Notes under the pieces: model-generated | Told to the model about the DNA's origin: nothing | The model's input: the letters and a program-made list of their open reading frames with translations, nothing else | Databases searched by the model: none | Source of the DNA: Mariprofundus aestuarium | Lineage (GTDB): Bacteria > Pseudomonadota > Zetaproteobacteria > Mariprofundales > Mariprofundaceae | DNA length: 64,000 bases | Assembly: GCF_002795805.1 (NCBI RefSeq) | Contig: NZ_CP018799.1 | Location: 2,473,001 to 2,537,000, forward strand | Direction: 5' to 3' | Program-made: the position numbers and the translations under genes | Part shown: piece by piece, positions 1-8,930 of the stretch | How positions within the stretch are numbered: the first letter of the stretch is position 1 | Layout of the letters: every line of letters starts with the position of its first letter

Positions 1-82
1 CCATTCGCACGGTGAGGTACCCCATCGCCAGTGCAAGCGAGAGGACAATCGTGATATTCATCATCATGGGGTCCAAGTGCAT
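1..82 (-). CDS. 5' fragment of a membrane protein, possibly a cation/proton antiporter
   Basis: Only the first 27 codons lie in the window; the gene runs off the left edge. The ATG at 82 is preceded by AAAGGA at a usable distance. The peptide starts MHLDPMMMN and continues into a hydrophobic stretch ([17 protein letters not shown]). That looks like the first membrane segment of a transporter, similar to the N-terminus of CPA2 antiporters, several of which lie nearby. The family assignment is a guess. The gene is divergent from purC, and the 200 bases between them should hold both promoters. Confidence 0.45.
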   Translation of the reverse strand, partial: MHLDPMMMNITIVLSLALAMGYLTVRM

Positions 83-284
83 AGCATTATCCTTTATTAA
101 TCAGCCTATTTTCCAAGCCTGCCCTGCCAGTCTCTGGTTCGCAATACGAGCAGGCCTCATGTTGAAACAGATAACATATCGACTCTCCCTGTGGCAGACT
201 TCACCTAGTTTACCTTGTCTGTTTTACACTGTTCGGGCATTTTTCGCCGCTTTCATAAACAAGACACCCTCAGGAGAACCAACC

Positions 285-1166
285 ATGGAAGCCATGATGC
301 ATGCCGACATCAAAAACCTGAAACTACTGCACAGCGGCAAGGTCCGCGATATGTATGAGATTGATGACAATCACCTTCTCATCGTCACCACCGATCGCCT
401 CTCCGCTTTCGACGTTATTTTGCCAACCCCTATTCCGGGCAAAGGCGTGGTACTCAACGCAGTTTCCGATTTCTGGTTTAAAAAGCTCGCCCATATCGTG
501 CCGAATCATGCTGCAACCATGACGCTGGAAGAGGCGATCCCCGATGCCGAAGAGCGTGAACGCGTCCGCTCCCATGCCATTATCGTGAAGCGCCTGAAGC
601 CACTGCCTATCGAAGCAATTGTACGCGGTTATCTGATCGGCTCAGGCTGGAAGGAGTACCAGAAACAGGGTTCGGTCTGTGGCATTGACCTGCCGGATGG
701 ACTGATTCTCGCCGATCAGCTGCCGGAGCCGATTTTCACCCCGTCCACCAAAGCCGCAGTTGGCGATCACGATGAAAACATCGATTTCGAAAGCATGTGC
801 GCAATTATCGGCACCGATCTGGCGACTCAGGTTCGCGATGTAAGCCTCCAGCTCTACAGGGAAGCTGCCGCCTTCGCACTGGAGAAGGGCATCATTATTG
901 CCGACACCAAGTTTGAATTCGGCCTTGACCACAATGGCACCCTGGCATTGATTGATGAGGTGCTGACCCCCGACTCCTCACGCTTCTGGCCAGTATCCGA
1001 GTATCAGCCCGGCATTAGCCCGCCGAGCTTCGACAAACAGATTGTACGCGACTGGCTGGAGACACTGGATTGGGATAAGAGCGCACCTGGACCCGAGATT
1101 CCGGATGCGATCAAAAATAAAACTGCTGAAAAATATCTCGAAGCACTCAACACACTTACGACCTGA
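285..1166 (+). CDS. purC: Phosphoribosylaminoimidazole-succinocarboxamide synthase
   Basis: SAICAR synthase joins aspartate to CAIR using ATP in de novo purine synthesis (cytosol). The protein is 293 aa and contains KVRDMYEI near the N-terminus, the [11 protein letters not shown]-like segment (here [13 protein letters not shown]), the [16 protein letters not shown] motif and the [13 protein letters not shown] motif near residue 225, all hallmarks of PurC of the longer, roughly 300-residue type. The reading frame stays open upstream, but the ATG at 285 has an AGGAGA Shine-Dalgarno seven bases before it, and the upstream translation has no PurC character. It appears to be a single-gene unit. 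Confidence 0.96.
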   Translation: MEAMMHADIKNLKLLHSGKVRDMYEIDDNHLLIVTTDRLSAFDVILPTPIPGKGVVLNAVSDFWFKKLAHIVPNHAATMTLEEAIPDAEERERVRSHAIIVKRLKPLPIEAIVRGYLIGSGWKEYQKQGSVCGIDLPDGLILADQLPEPIFTPSTKAAVGDHDENIDFESMCAIIGTDLATQVRDVSLQLYREAAAFALEKGIIIADTKFEFGLDHNGTLALIDEVLTPDSSRFWPVSEYQPGISPPSFDKQIVRDWLETLDWDKSAPGPEIPDAIKNKTAEKYLEALNTLTT

Positions 1167-1261
1167 GTCTCTAAGGTCGTAAACGCCCTTTATTCGGCAT
1201 CATCGTGAGTGCCGCCGTTGCGCAGTCATAGCGGGACAAACTGGTGAGAGGATAGTTTTTT

Positions 1262-2221
1262 ATGTTACTGGCAACTGCAGCCATAGTCATCGGCGTAGCA
1301 CTTTTGATCTGGGGAGCAGACCGATTTGTGGATGGTGCCGCTTCGGTGGCCAAAAACCTGCGTGTGCCACCGATGGTGATCGGCCTGACCATTGTCAGCC
1401 TCGGCACCAGCCTGCCGGAGATGATTGTGGCGGCCATGGCGGCCCTCGATGGCAACCGCGACCTCGGCATCGGTAATGTGCTCGGCTCCAATATCGCCAA
1501 CATCGGACTGGTACTTGGCATTACAGCCCTGATCATGCCGTTGGCTGTTCAATCGATGACCTTAAGGCGCGAAATTCCGGTGCTGCTGCTGGTCACCTTT
1601 CTTGCCTTTGCCCTGTTTGCCGATGGTGAACTGAGCCGGATAGACGGCATTGTCCTATTGATTGGACTGGTGCTCATGCTGGCATGGATTACCCGCATCG
1701 GCATGAAGGATCGTCATGATCCAATGGTCGAAGAATTTACCGAATCGATCCCCGAGCAGATGAGCATGAAGAGCTCCATCCTCTGGTTTATCGTTGGCCT
1801 GATCCTGCTGATTATCAGCTCCCGCATGGTGGTCTGGGGCGCGGTTGAGATCGCCCACTACCTTGGCGTCAGCGACTTAATCATCGGCCTGACTATTGTC
1901 GCGATCGGCACCAGCCTGCCTGAGCTGGTTGCATCGGTTGCAAGCGCCCTTAAAGGCGAAGCCGATATAGCACTCGGCAACGTTATCGGCTCCAACATGT
2001 TCAATCTGCTGGCCGTGCTGGCCATGCCAGGACTGATTCATCCGGGCATTTTTGCGCAAGAGGCGCTGCTGCGCGACTTCCCGATTATGCTCGGCTTCAC
2101 TGTTGCCCTACTAATTGTCTCTCTCGGCTTCAAGGTGGGCGGAAAGATCAACCGGCTTGAGGGTGGCCTGCTAACGGCCGGTTTTTTCGCTTATCTCTAC
2201 CTGCTCTACCTTCAGGCCTGA
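1262..2221 (+). CDS. Calcium/sodium antiporter, CaCA (YrbG-like) family
   Basis: Inner-membrane exchanger of about ten transmembrane segments, 319 aa. The two alpha-repeats that form the ion site are clear: GLTIVSLGTSLPEM with GNVLGSNIAN in the first half, and GLTIVAIGTSLPEL with GNVIGSNMFN in the second. The hydrophilic loop between the halves (around residues 150-175) is short, as in bacterial YrbG-type members. The family exchanges Ca2+ (or Na+/K+) against Na+ or H+; the exact ions cannot be read from sequence. It follows purC after about 95 bases and converges on the Kef-type gene, with which it overlaps by ten bases at the 3' ends. Confidence 0.9.
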   Translation: MLLATAAIVIGVALLIWGADRFVDGAASVAKNLRVPPMVIGLTIVSLGTSLPEMIVAAMAALDGNRDLGIGNVLGSNIANIGLVLGITALIMPLAVQSMTLRREIPVLLLVTFLAFALFADGELSRIDGIVLLIGLVLMLAWITRIGMKDRHDPMVEEFTESIPEQMSMKSSILWFIVGLILLIISSRMVVWGAVEIAHYLGVSDLIIGLTIVAIGTSLPELVASVASALKGEADIALGNVIGSNMFNLLAVLAMPGLIHPGIFAQEALLRDFPIMLGFTVALLIVSLGFKVGGKINRLEGGLLTAGFFAYLYLLYLQA

Positions 2222-3882
2222 TCCTCTTCGTCGAATGGCGGCTCCTTCAGTCTGAAACGGCTCAGCATCTCGTCAGTCAGCATCTGGTCACTGCCAAAGG
2301 TATCGGCGACCACCTCCGTGGCACCGACCTGATAAAGCTGGTAGAGGTGCATCTCCTTACGGGTACGCACAATGATCGGCAGGTCACGGTACAGCACGCG
2401 AACACGCGAGATAATCTTCATCGCCGTGTTGAAATCGATCATGCTTACCACCAGCGCCGATGCCCGCGCCAGGCCACATGCATGCAACAACTCAAGGCTG
2501 CCGGCATCGCCATAAGAGACCGACGGCTCTCTGCCGGCACCTTCCCCGACCAGATCCAGATCCAGATCTATCGCCATATATCGGATACCCTCTTCGCGCA
2601 GCATCTTTGCGGTATGCTGCCCTACCCTGCCGTAACCGCAGATGACCACGTGATGATTAAGACCGCGCGACTGATTCCTGATCCGCTCCTTGATCTCCTG
2701 ACGGCTACGGGAGGCTGCACCCGGCAGCAGTTGAGCTGTGATACTGCCATTGTTGCGAATAATGAGGGGGGCCAGCGCCATGCTGAAGAGCATCGCCGCC
2801 AACATGGTCTGCCCCTCAACCGTATCAAGCAGCCCTCCATCCATAGCCAGAATAAGAATAGCGAACCCGAACTCGCCGCCATGGGCCAGAATTAATCCCG
2901 TACGCATCGCTACCGCACTGTTCCAGCCAGAGACACGACACAGGGCAGCGACCAGCAGCTGCTTGAACAGCATGAGTCCGACAAGGACCAGAAGAACAGC
3001 TGGCCATATCTCGGGCAGCATCCTGATATTCAGCATCATGCCTACGGTAATGAAAAACAGCCCCAGAAGCACATCGCGAAACGGCCTGATCTCCGACTCC
3101 ACCTGATGGCGAAACTCGGTTTCGCTCAACATCACGCCGGCAAGAAAGGCCCCGAGAGCGAACGTCAGGCCGATCTGATGAGTGAGCCATGAAGAGCAGA
3201 GTACAACCAGCAACACCGTCAGCGTGAATACCTCAGCAGAGCGGAAACGTGCCACCTCGCGAAACAGCGGCTGCAGCACCCAGCGCCCGAGCACAAAAAT
3301 CAGCCCCAGCACCAGCAACCCTTCTGCAAAGATGATAATCACGGTGAAAGGGGAGGGCTCTATGCCATCCCCACTCATAGTGGCAACAAGGATAAGGAAT
3401 GGAACCACCATCATATCCTGAAACAGCAGGATACCAAGACTGTTGCGACCGTGACGGGTATGCAGCTCGACCTGATCTACCAGCTGTTTCGTCACTAGTG
3501 CGGTTGAGGACATGGCGACCACGCCGCCAAGCACCAGCGCACTCTCAAAGGAAATGCCAATATAATAGGCCACAGCCGTGGTAGCCGCGGATGTGACAAA
3601 CACCTGCGCCCCACCAAGCCCCAGCACCGCCCCCTTCATGCGAATCAGCAGTGAAACAGAGAACTCAAGACCAATCGTAAAGAGCAGGAAAACCACACCA
3701 AATTCGGCAAATGTTTTGATATGCTCAACATCGGTGATCAATGCGAACCCGTAGGGACCAACCAGCAGCCCTGCCGCCAGATAACCGAGAATTGGAGGCA
3801 AGCCGAAACGCAGGAAGAGAACGAGAATAGAAACCGTCGCAAACAGGATCATTAGGGCTTCATTAAGATAGCTGTAATCCAC
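2212..3882 (-). CDS. KefB-type monovalent cation:proton antiporter with TrkA-N domain
   Basis: A 556 aa CPA2 antiporter. Residues 1-380 form a Na+/H+ exchanger domain of about 12 membrane segments (GLPPILGYLAAGLLVGP near the start, FALGAFLAGVMLSE in the middle). A cytosolic TrkA-N/RCK domain follows, with the nucleotide-binding motif VVICGYGRVGQHTA near residue 410. Homologues export K+ or Na+ in exchange for H+ under electrophilic or pH stress. I chose the GTG at 3882 because AAGGAGGA lies just upstream and the protein then begins with the usual short lead (VDYSYLNEALM); the longer open frame up to 4155 runs into the divergent feoB-like gene and has no family similarity. The C-terminal TrkA-C domain is absent. 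Confidence 0.9.
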   Translation of the reverse strand: MDYSYLNEALMILFATVSILVLFLRFGLPPILGYLAAGLLVGPYGFALITDVEHIKTFAEFGVVFLLFTIGLEFSVSLLIRMKGAVLGLGGAQVFVTSAATTAVAYYIGISFESALVLGGVVAMSSTALVTKQLVDQVELHTRHGRNSLGILLFQDMMVVPFLILVATMSGDGIEPSPFTVIIIFAEGLLVLGLIFVLGRWVLQPLFREVARFRSAEVFTLTVLLVVLCSSWLTHQIGLTFALGAFLAGVMLSETEFRHQVESEIRPFRDVLLGLFFITVGMMLNIRMLPEIWPAVLLVLVGLMLFKQLLVAALCRVSGWNSAVAMRTGLILAHGGEFGFAILILAMDGGLLDTVEGQTMLAAMLFSMALAPLIIRNNGSITAQLLPGAASRSRQEIKERIRNQSRGLNHHVVICGYGRVGQHTAKMLREEGIRYMAIDLDLDLVGEGAGREPSVSYGDAGSLELLHACGLARASALVVSMIDFNTAMKIISRVRVLYRDLPIIVRTRKEMHLYQLYQVGATEVVADTFGSDQMLTDEMLSRFRLKEPPFDEEDQA

Positions 3883-4006
3883 GACTCCTCCTTGCGGTTT
3901 GTCTTGCCTGTGCCTTCCCACCCCTCGTAATCGAAATGATACACCCCTATCTTTAACGTATTGCAGAATCGACAAAACTGCAAGTTTATAAAAGGATATT
4001 CTTGAC

Positions 4007-6094
4007 TTGCTGTTTATCGATCTCAGTCTCAATCCCGTTTTGAACACACACGATTCCGATATAAGCCATCCAGTGACCCTGCATAACCACGTCTTCCGTG
4101 GAGCCAACCGTCTGCGCGTCGCTCTGGTCGGCCAGCACAACAGCGGCAAGAGCACTATCTTCCATGCCGTTGCCAGTACCAGCTATCGCACAGGCAAGCT
4201 GGCCGGCACCCATAAACCCTATGCCGAATGTCCGGTTCAGATCGGTGTAGATGAGATACACCTGGTTGACCTGCCCGACCTACAATCGCTGCGCAATCTG
4301 TCCGGCGATGATCTTGAGGCACTGAAGTACCTTCTATGGGGAGATGCGCGTCCCCTGGTATCACGGCATGAGCGCTCTGAACCGCCGGTCCCATTTTCCA
4401 GACCGGATGTGCTGGTCTATGTCATTGATGCCAGTGCTCTACAGCAGAGCCTTGAACTCGCGCTTGAATTACCGGAGCTGGGACTGCCGGTAGTCGTGGC
4501 GCTAAATATGATGGATGAAGCACACCGTAAAGGTGTCGAGATCGACATTGAGGGGCTTGCAGAAAAGCTCGGAGTACCTGTCATTCCTACTGTTGCCCTC
4601 AAGGGCCACGGCCTGACCGAGCTGTTTAACAAGGTGTTAAACTGTGCCCGCAAACGCAGCTGTCCGCTGCCGCAATCGCCCAATCCCCATATCATGGAGT
4701 GGGCCTCAAAGATGCAGCACAATGTGGATCTGCCCGAAATCCAGAATGCTTTCGCTATGCCTAAAAACCAGCTGACAATGCACCTGCTGGAGGCGGACAG
4801 CTACTTCATGCATGAACTGGAAAGCCATTTCCCGGATGCGCTTGCCAAGGTCAAGGCGCTGCAGAATGAGGCGCTGGAGGAACTTCCCCGCGCCCTTTCT
4901 GAAGAGGTTGAGGCAGACCGGCATCACCGTGCCGCCTGCCTGTTTGAAAGCGTTGCCAAACTTATGCACAAGCCGAAGGTCAGCTGGGAGGAGCGACTGG
5001 ACATGCTCTTCCTACACCCCAGTTGGGGGCTGGTCGGGTCACTCACCGTTTTTGCGGCGGTGCTGTTCATGGTGTTTGAGGTCAGCACCACACTGGATGC
5101 GATGTCGGCTGCCCGACTCGCCGATATGGTATCCAGCTGGCAGCCGGATACAGCTGCAGGTGTGGTTGGTCGGGCAGTCATTGATGGCCTGATCGGACTG
5201 GTCGGCATTGTTGTCCCCTACATGCTACCGCTGCTGCTGATGCTCGTCGCACTGGAGGAGTCCGGCATCATGCATCGCATTGCCTTTGTCGTGGACCGCT
5301 TTTTTCATGCTATCGGCCTGCACGGCAAAGTGGCTGTACCATTCCTACTGGGGCTTGGCTGCAACGTGCCCGGTATTGCTGCCACCAAGGGACTGACCAG
5401 CGGTCGCGATCGCGTCGTCTCATCCTTGCTCATCACCTTCGTCCCCTGCTCGGCCCGTTCAGCAATCGTGCTGGCACTGGGGGCAAAATATCTTGGTGTC
5501 ATGGGGGTTTTCCTACTGTTCGCACTGAGCTTGCTGGTAATTGCGATTCTCGGCCGCCTGCTCTCGCACCGTTACCCTGAGATCAGCCCCGGTATTATTC
5601 AGGAGATCCCAAGTTATGCATGGCCGAAGTGGCGTCCACTGCTGCACTCCACATGGAACCGTTCCAGCGACATTCTTACCATCGTCACGCCGCTTCTCGT
5701 CGGCGGCAGCGTAATCCTTGCCCTGCTGCAGTATTTCGGCGCCGATGCCTGGATCAATACTGCACTTGCTCCGATTACCTACTGGATGCTGGGGCTGCCG
5801 GTTGTTCTCGGTGTTCCGATCCTGTTTGGCGTTCTGCGAAAAGAGCTCTCCCTGGTGATGATCTATCAGGCGCTCGGCACCTTCGAAGTGGGGCTGGCGA
5901 TGGACTGGATCCAGATCACCACCTTCCTCGTCTTCCTGCTCTTTTATATTCCCTGCATCTCCACCTTCGCGGTGATGCTGAAGGTGATTGGCAGAAAGGA
6001 GGCGCTCTTCTCTATCGCCCTCTCTATCGGCGTTGCTCTGATCACCGCAGTGGTTGTCCGACTCTCCCTAAGCGGAATCGAAAACCTTCTCTAA
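4007..6094 (+). CDS. feoB: FeoB-family ferrous iron transporter with variant G domain
   Basis: A 695 aa protein with an N-terminal GTPase domain and a polytopic membrane domain. G1 is GQHNSGKS, G4 is NMMD, and the membrane part carries both gate motifs: GLGCNVPGIAAT with VPCSAR, and GVLRKELSLVM with FYIPCISTF. FeoB moves Fe2+ across the inner membrane. Unlike standard FeoB, G3 reads DLPD instead of DLPG, and the switch region before it is altered. No feoA or feoC is adjacent. The start is probably the TTG at 4007, with AAGGA about ten bases upstream; a GTG at 4073 is an alternative. Either start is divergent from the Kef-type gene. Confidence 0.85.
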   Translation: MLFIDLSLNPVLNTHDSDISHPVTLHNHVFRGANRLRVALVGQHNSGKSTIFHAVASTSYRTGKLAGTHKPYAECPVQIGVDEIHLVDLPDLQSLRNLSGDDLEALKYLLWGDARPLVSRHERSEPPVPFSRPDVLVYVIDASALQQSLELALELPELGLPVVVALNMMDEAHRKGVEIDIEGLAEKLGVPVIPTVALKGHGLTELFNKVLNCARKRSCPLPQSPNPHIMEWASKMQHNVDLPEIQNAFAMPKNQLTMHLLEADSYFMHELESHFPDALAKVKALQNEALEELPRALSEEVEADRHHRAACLFESVAKLMHKPKVSWEERLDMLFLHPSWGLVGSLTVFAAVLFMVFEVSTTLDAMSAARLADMVSSWQPDTAAGVVGRAVIDGLIGLVGIVVPYMLPLLLMLVALEESGIMHRIAFVVDRFFHAIGLHGKVAVPFLLGLGCNVPGIAATKGLTSGRDRVVSSLLITFVPCSARSAIVLALGAKYLGVMGVFLLFALSLLVIAILGRLLSHRYPEISPGIIQEIPSYAWPKWRPLLHSTWNRSSDILTIVTPLLVGGSVILALLQYFGADAWINTALAPITYWMLGLPVVLGVPILFGVLRKELSLVMIYQALGTFEVGLAMDWIQITTFLVFLLFYIPCISTFAVMLKVIGRKEALFSIALSIGVALITAVVVRLSLSGIENLL

Positions 6095-6128
6095 ACAGAC
6101 TCCGCCGACAGCATAGCCCATTCATGTA

Positions 6129-6560
6129 TTAATTGAGTTCAGGTGGCAGCAAGGGTGGTTGACCATGTTTTTCTCGCATTTTATTGACTGCATTAAGAAT
6201 CAGTGGGCGCCCGATAATCCAGCACTCCAGTCTGTATTTTCCGGGATAGTTCATGATCATCAGGCCAAACAGGATGCAAAGCAGCCCCTGCCCAGGCGTG
6301 AACAGCATGATAAAGCCTGCCACAAGCAGAATCGCACCGAGCATATTCTTAAGAATCACCAGCATCAGCTTCACCAGTGGATGGCGCAGGTCACCGTCCA
6401 GCTTGTGGCGGTTATGATGGTGAAAATAGTCGGCAGGTATTCTGGCGACGATAAACGGAATCGAGGCCAGACTGATGACAAACATCGCGATCGAGCCAAC
6501 CGCAATCCAGAGGCCGTAGGCATCGAAGAACGCCTTTCCTTGTGTAATCAGCTCTTCCAT
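6129..6560 (-). CDS. PGPGW-family transmembrane protein
   Basis: A 143 aa membrane protein with an N-terminal hydrophobic segment (residues 15-40) and two closely spaced segments around residues 70-105. The region FTPGQGLLCILFGLMIMNYP matches the glycine/proline-rich motif of the PGPGW putative transmembrane family, whose function is unknown. A His/Arg/Lys-rich stretch (HHHNRHK) lies in the first loop. It is eight bases downstream of the RquA-like gene on the same strand, so the two are probably cotranscribed. Nothing in the sequence shows a catalytic role. Confidence 0.75.
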   Translation of the reverse strand: MEELITQGKAFFDAYGLWIAVGSIAMFVISLASIPFIVARIPADYFHHHNRHKLDGDLRHPLVKLMLVILKNMLGAILLVAGFIMLFTPGQGLLCILFGLMIMNYPGKYRLECWIIGRPLILNAVNKMREKHGQPPLLPPELN

Positions 6561-6568
6561 ATTTCTCC

Positions 6569-7297
6569 TTAACCGCCCCGCTTTGAAATGGTAAATTCGG
6601 TTACGCGATAGAAAGCCGAAAAGATATCCGTGTGCGACGTAACCCTCACCTCTTTTTCGTACGCCTCCCCCAGTTCATTGAGAAGAGCCCCGATATCCTC
6701 GTGCCAGAAACTCTCCAGGAAAGGCTCAAGTTGGGTCGTCAGCCAACGGATGGGGAGAAAGCGATAGAGCCAGTGATGCTTTGGCAAAGCTCCATACTCG
6801 GTCACCAATAGCACCCCGCCATCGCCGAGCACACGCATACATTCGGCGAGCGTGTTTCTTCTCGCCTCAGGCGGCATCTCATGCAACAGAAAAAAGAGCA
6901 CTATGGTTGAAAAGCTGTTCGTTTTATAACCCAGCGCTTCGGCATTCATGCGGGTAATGCCGAGTTTCTGTCCGGTTTCAACCTTACTGGCCGCCAGCGA
7001 AAGCTGCACGTCGGCCACATCGGTGATGTGCAGCGACGATGGCTGCACCTGCCGAATCAGGTTGGGCGTTAAGGAGCCGTAAACACAGGTAAGCTGCAGC
7101 ACGCGATCCAGCGGAGCCTCTTTTAACCGCTCCAGCGTAGCGTTCATCAGATTTTTGTACTGGCCGAAGAGAATCGCATTGATGATTGGCTGGTGATCGA
7201 AGAGCCATACCGATTTTGGCCAGAGGTAGGCCCACCAGTAGTGGCGCACCAGGTAGATGGGCATGCCATCAAGAAAGTGGCGGTAGAATTTAAACAC
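6569..7297 (-). CDS. rquA: RquA-like methyltransferase-fold protein (possible rhodoquinone biosynthesis)
   Basis: A 242 aa class I SAM-dependent methyltransferase-fold protein. The start (MPIYLVRHYWWAYLWPKSV, FDHQPIINAILFGQY) and the end (SAFYRVTEF) match my recollection of RquA, which converts ubiquinone to rhodoquinone by exchanging a methoxy for an amino group. Where ordinary UbiE/UbiG methyltransferases have an acidic residue and GxGxG in motif I, this protein has LQLTCVYGSLTPNL. RquA is known for a changed motif of this VYG type. Rhodoquinone serves fumarate reduction and reverse electron flow at low potential. The assignment rests on motif memory, not on a search; a generic methyltransferase is the alternative. 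It is likely cotranscribed with the PGPGW gene downstream. Confidence 0.65.
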   Translation of the reverse strand: MFKFYRHFLDGMPIYLVRHYWWAYLWPKSVWLFDHQPIINAILFGQYKNLMNATLERLKEAPLDRVLQLTCVYGSLTPNLIRQVQPSSLHITDVADVQLSLAASKVETGQKLGITRMNAEALGYKTNSFSTIVLFFLLHEMPPEARRNTLAECMRVLGDGGVLLVTEYGALPKHHWLYRFLPIRWLTTQLEPFLESFWHEDIGALLNELGEAYEKEVRVTSHTDIFSAFYRVTEFTISKRGG

Positions 7298-7329
7298 TGT
7301 CGGAATACTTAACTAAACCCAGTCATTCG

Positions 7330-8565
7330 TCAGCCCTGACCCTGATCTTCTGGCATAAGGTGGCCAAAGCGACTGTAGTACCACTTCAGAATAAACGGCG
7401 GAAGTATGGTAGTGGCAGCAATGGTAATAATCATGACCGCATAGAGGGTGTTATCGAAGACTCCGGAGACACGGCCCAACTCGGCAAATATCAACCCCAC
7501 CTCGGCACGCGGAATCATTGCAAGGCCAACTACCCATCGGAAATGGAGCGGTTCATCGATCATAAATGCGCCGGCAAGCTTGCTGGCCATTGCCAGCACG
7601 ATAAACACGAAACTCATCATTAATACAGAGGCTGAACCCCAGTCGACCTCCTGCAGGTTGAGCGACAACCCCACAGTAACAAAGAAGATCGGCGTAAATA
7701 GCTGGATAATCGGCTTCATCGACTCATCAATGCGGCGAACAAATTTTCCATCGGACTGGAACACCTTGGAAAGGGCAACGCCAAAAGGGAGGAAGAAACG
7801 GCGAGAGAGGGCAAGGCCCGCTGCAAAACCGCCAAGCAGCGCAGGTGCCCCGACAAGATGGGCGAGCCAGGCAAAAAATAGCACCAGTGATACGATGGTG
7901 GTTGGGATTAATCCTGTAATGCGGCTCTGGCTGTCGAAGCGACCGATCGTTTCCGCCATGATCTTGGCCACCACTGGCGCGAGAATCATGAAGATGGCGA
8001 TAAATGCAAGAACCTTACTGGCATTCGCCAAGCTGATGCCGCCATAAACTGAGAATTCGTAAAGCAGTGCCAATAGTACTACGCCCATTACATCATCAAG
8101 CACTGCTGCCCCCAGCACTACCTGTGCCTCCTGGGAATGTTGCCGATTAAGGTCGCGAAGTACGCGCACCGTCACGCCGATACTGGTAGCTGTAAGGGTG
8201 CCACCAACAAATAGAGAGAGAAGCATAGAGAGGTCAAAAACCAGATAGGCAAGGATAAAACCGCCGACAAATGGAGCGACAAAACCACCGAGCGCCACAA
8301 CCACCGCCTTGCTTCCACGGTTCGCCAACCGGGAGATATCGGTATCAAGCCCCACCTCAAAGAGCAAGAGAATCAGCCCAATCTCGGCCAGTGTCTGAAT
8401 GATATCATTGAGCCCTACCCAGCCCAGCAGGCTGGGACCGAGAACAATGCCGGCCAGCATCTCCCCCATTACCGGAGGTATCTTCAGCCACGCAGCCAGT
8501 TCGCCAAAGGTTCTGGCTACGATAAGGATCAGAACCAGTGAGAGGAAAAAGTCACTCGCTTCCAC
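7330..8565 (-). CDS. CPA2-family cation:proton antiporter
   Basis: A 411 aa membrane antiporter with about 12 segments and no cytosolic nucleotide-binding domain, which separates it from the Kef-type gene at 2.2-3.9 kb. Motifs include PPVMGEMLAGIVLGPSLLG near the start, GLDTD, GTLTATSIGVTVRVL around residue 140 and GAAVLDDVMGVV around residue 160, where the conserved paired aspartates form the ion site in NapA/GerN-type exchangers. The likely role is Na+ or K+ export against protons. It lies 32 bases upstream of the RquA-like gene on the same strand. Confidence 0.88.
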   Translation of the reverse strand: MEASDFFLSLVLILIVARTFGELAAWLKIPPVMGEMLAGIVLGPSLLGWVGLNDIIQTLAEIGLILLLFEVGLDTDISRLANRGSKAVVVALGGFVAPFVGGFILAYLVFDLSMLLSLFVGGTLTATSIGVTVRVLRDLNRQHSQEAQVVLGAAVLDDVMGVVLLALLYEFSVYGGISLANASKVLAFIAIFMILAPVVAKIMAETIGRFDSQSRITGLIPTTIVSLVLFFAWLAHLVGAPALLGGFAAGLALSRRFFLPFGVALSKVFQSDGKFVRRIDESMKPIIQLFTPIFFVTVGLSLNLQEVDWGSASVLMMSFVFIVLAMASKLAGAFMIDEPLHFRWVVGLAMIPRAEVGLIFAELGRVSGVFDNTLYAVMIITIAATTILPPFILKWYYSRFGHLMPEDQGQG

Positions 8566-8930
8566 GGCTATTTTTCCCCTACCATCGCATGTTTCATCGA
8601 GCTGTTTTCACTGAAAGTGACCAGTTCTTATTTCTCACATTCAAAGCGATCATCTCCTCTTCCAGGGGTCTATCCAGTCAGCATAGGAGGCCATTTGCTC
8701 ATGGCGGCTGCCTACTTCTTATCATAGTGCAAACAGCACGTTAACGACACCCAGCAGTAACCTTGTCGTTTAAACCATGCCTATAGCAAATGATGCTTGC
8801 TGAAAAAGAGATGTACTGCTTTGGACTTAAGCCTTAAGCGAGCTGAAAGCGACATGCATTACCTGTAAGAGAATAAGAACTTTTTTGCATAACCCAGAGC
8901 TACCATTAGATGCAGATCAGTCGTAATGTT
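8566..8930. other. 365-base intergenic region between arsJ and the CPA2 antiporter gene
   Basis: Both flanking genes are on the minus strand, so this region should hold the 3' untranslated part of the ars unit and the promoter of the antiporter operon. On the minus strand I see a TATGAT -10-like hexamer near 8730 without a convincing -35. A short repeated TTAAGCC/TTAAGC motif lies near 8830. No ORF of useful length, tRNA or strong terminator hairpin is visible. Confidence 0.5.

Noticed and set aside
12-284. Open frame upstream of purC that would add about 91 residues
   Set aside because: The extension has no SAICAR synthase character, and the ATG at 285 has a good AGGAGA site. The frame also overlaps the divergent promoter region.
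2347-2895. 182-codon plus-strand ORF within the Kef-type gene
   Set aside because: It is antisense to a well-conserved coding region and shows no recognisable domain. It is a codon-bias shadow.
3883-4155. N-terminal extension of the Kef-type protein
   Set aside because: It overlaps the start of the feoB-like gene, shows no transporter similarity, and the GTG at 3882 has a very strong ribosome site.
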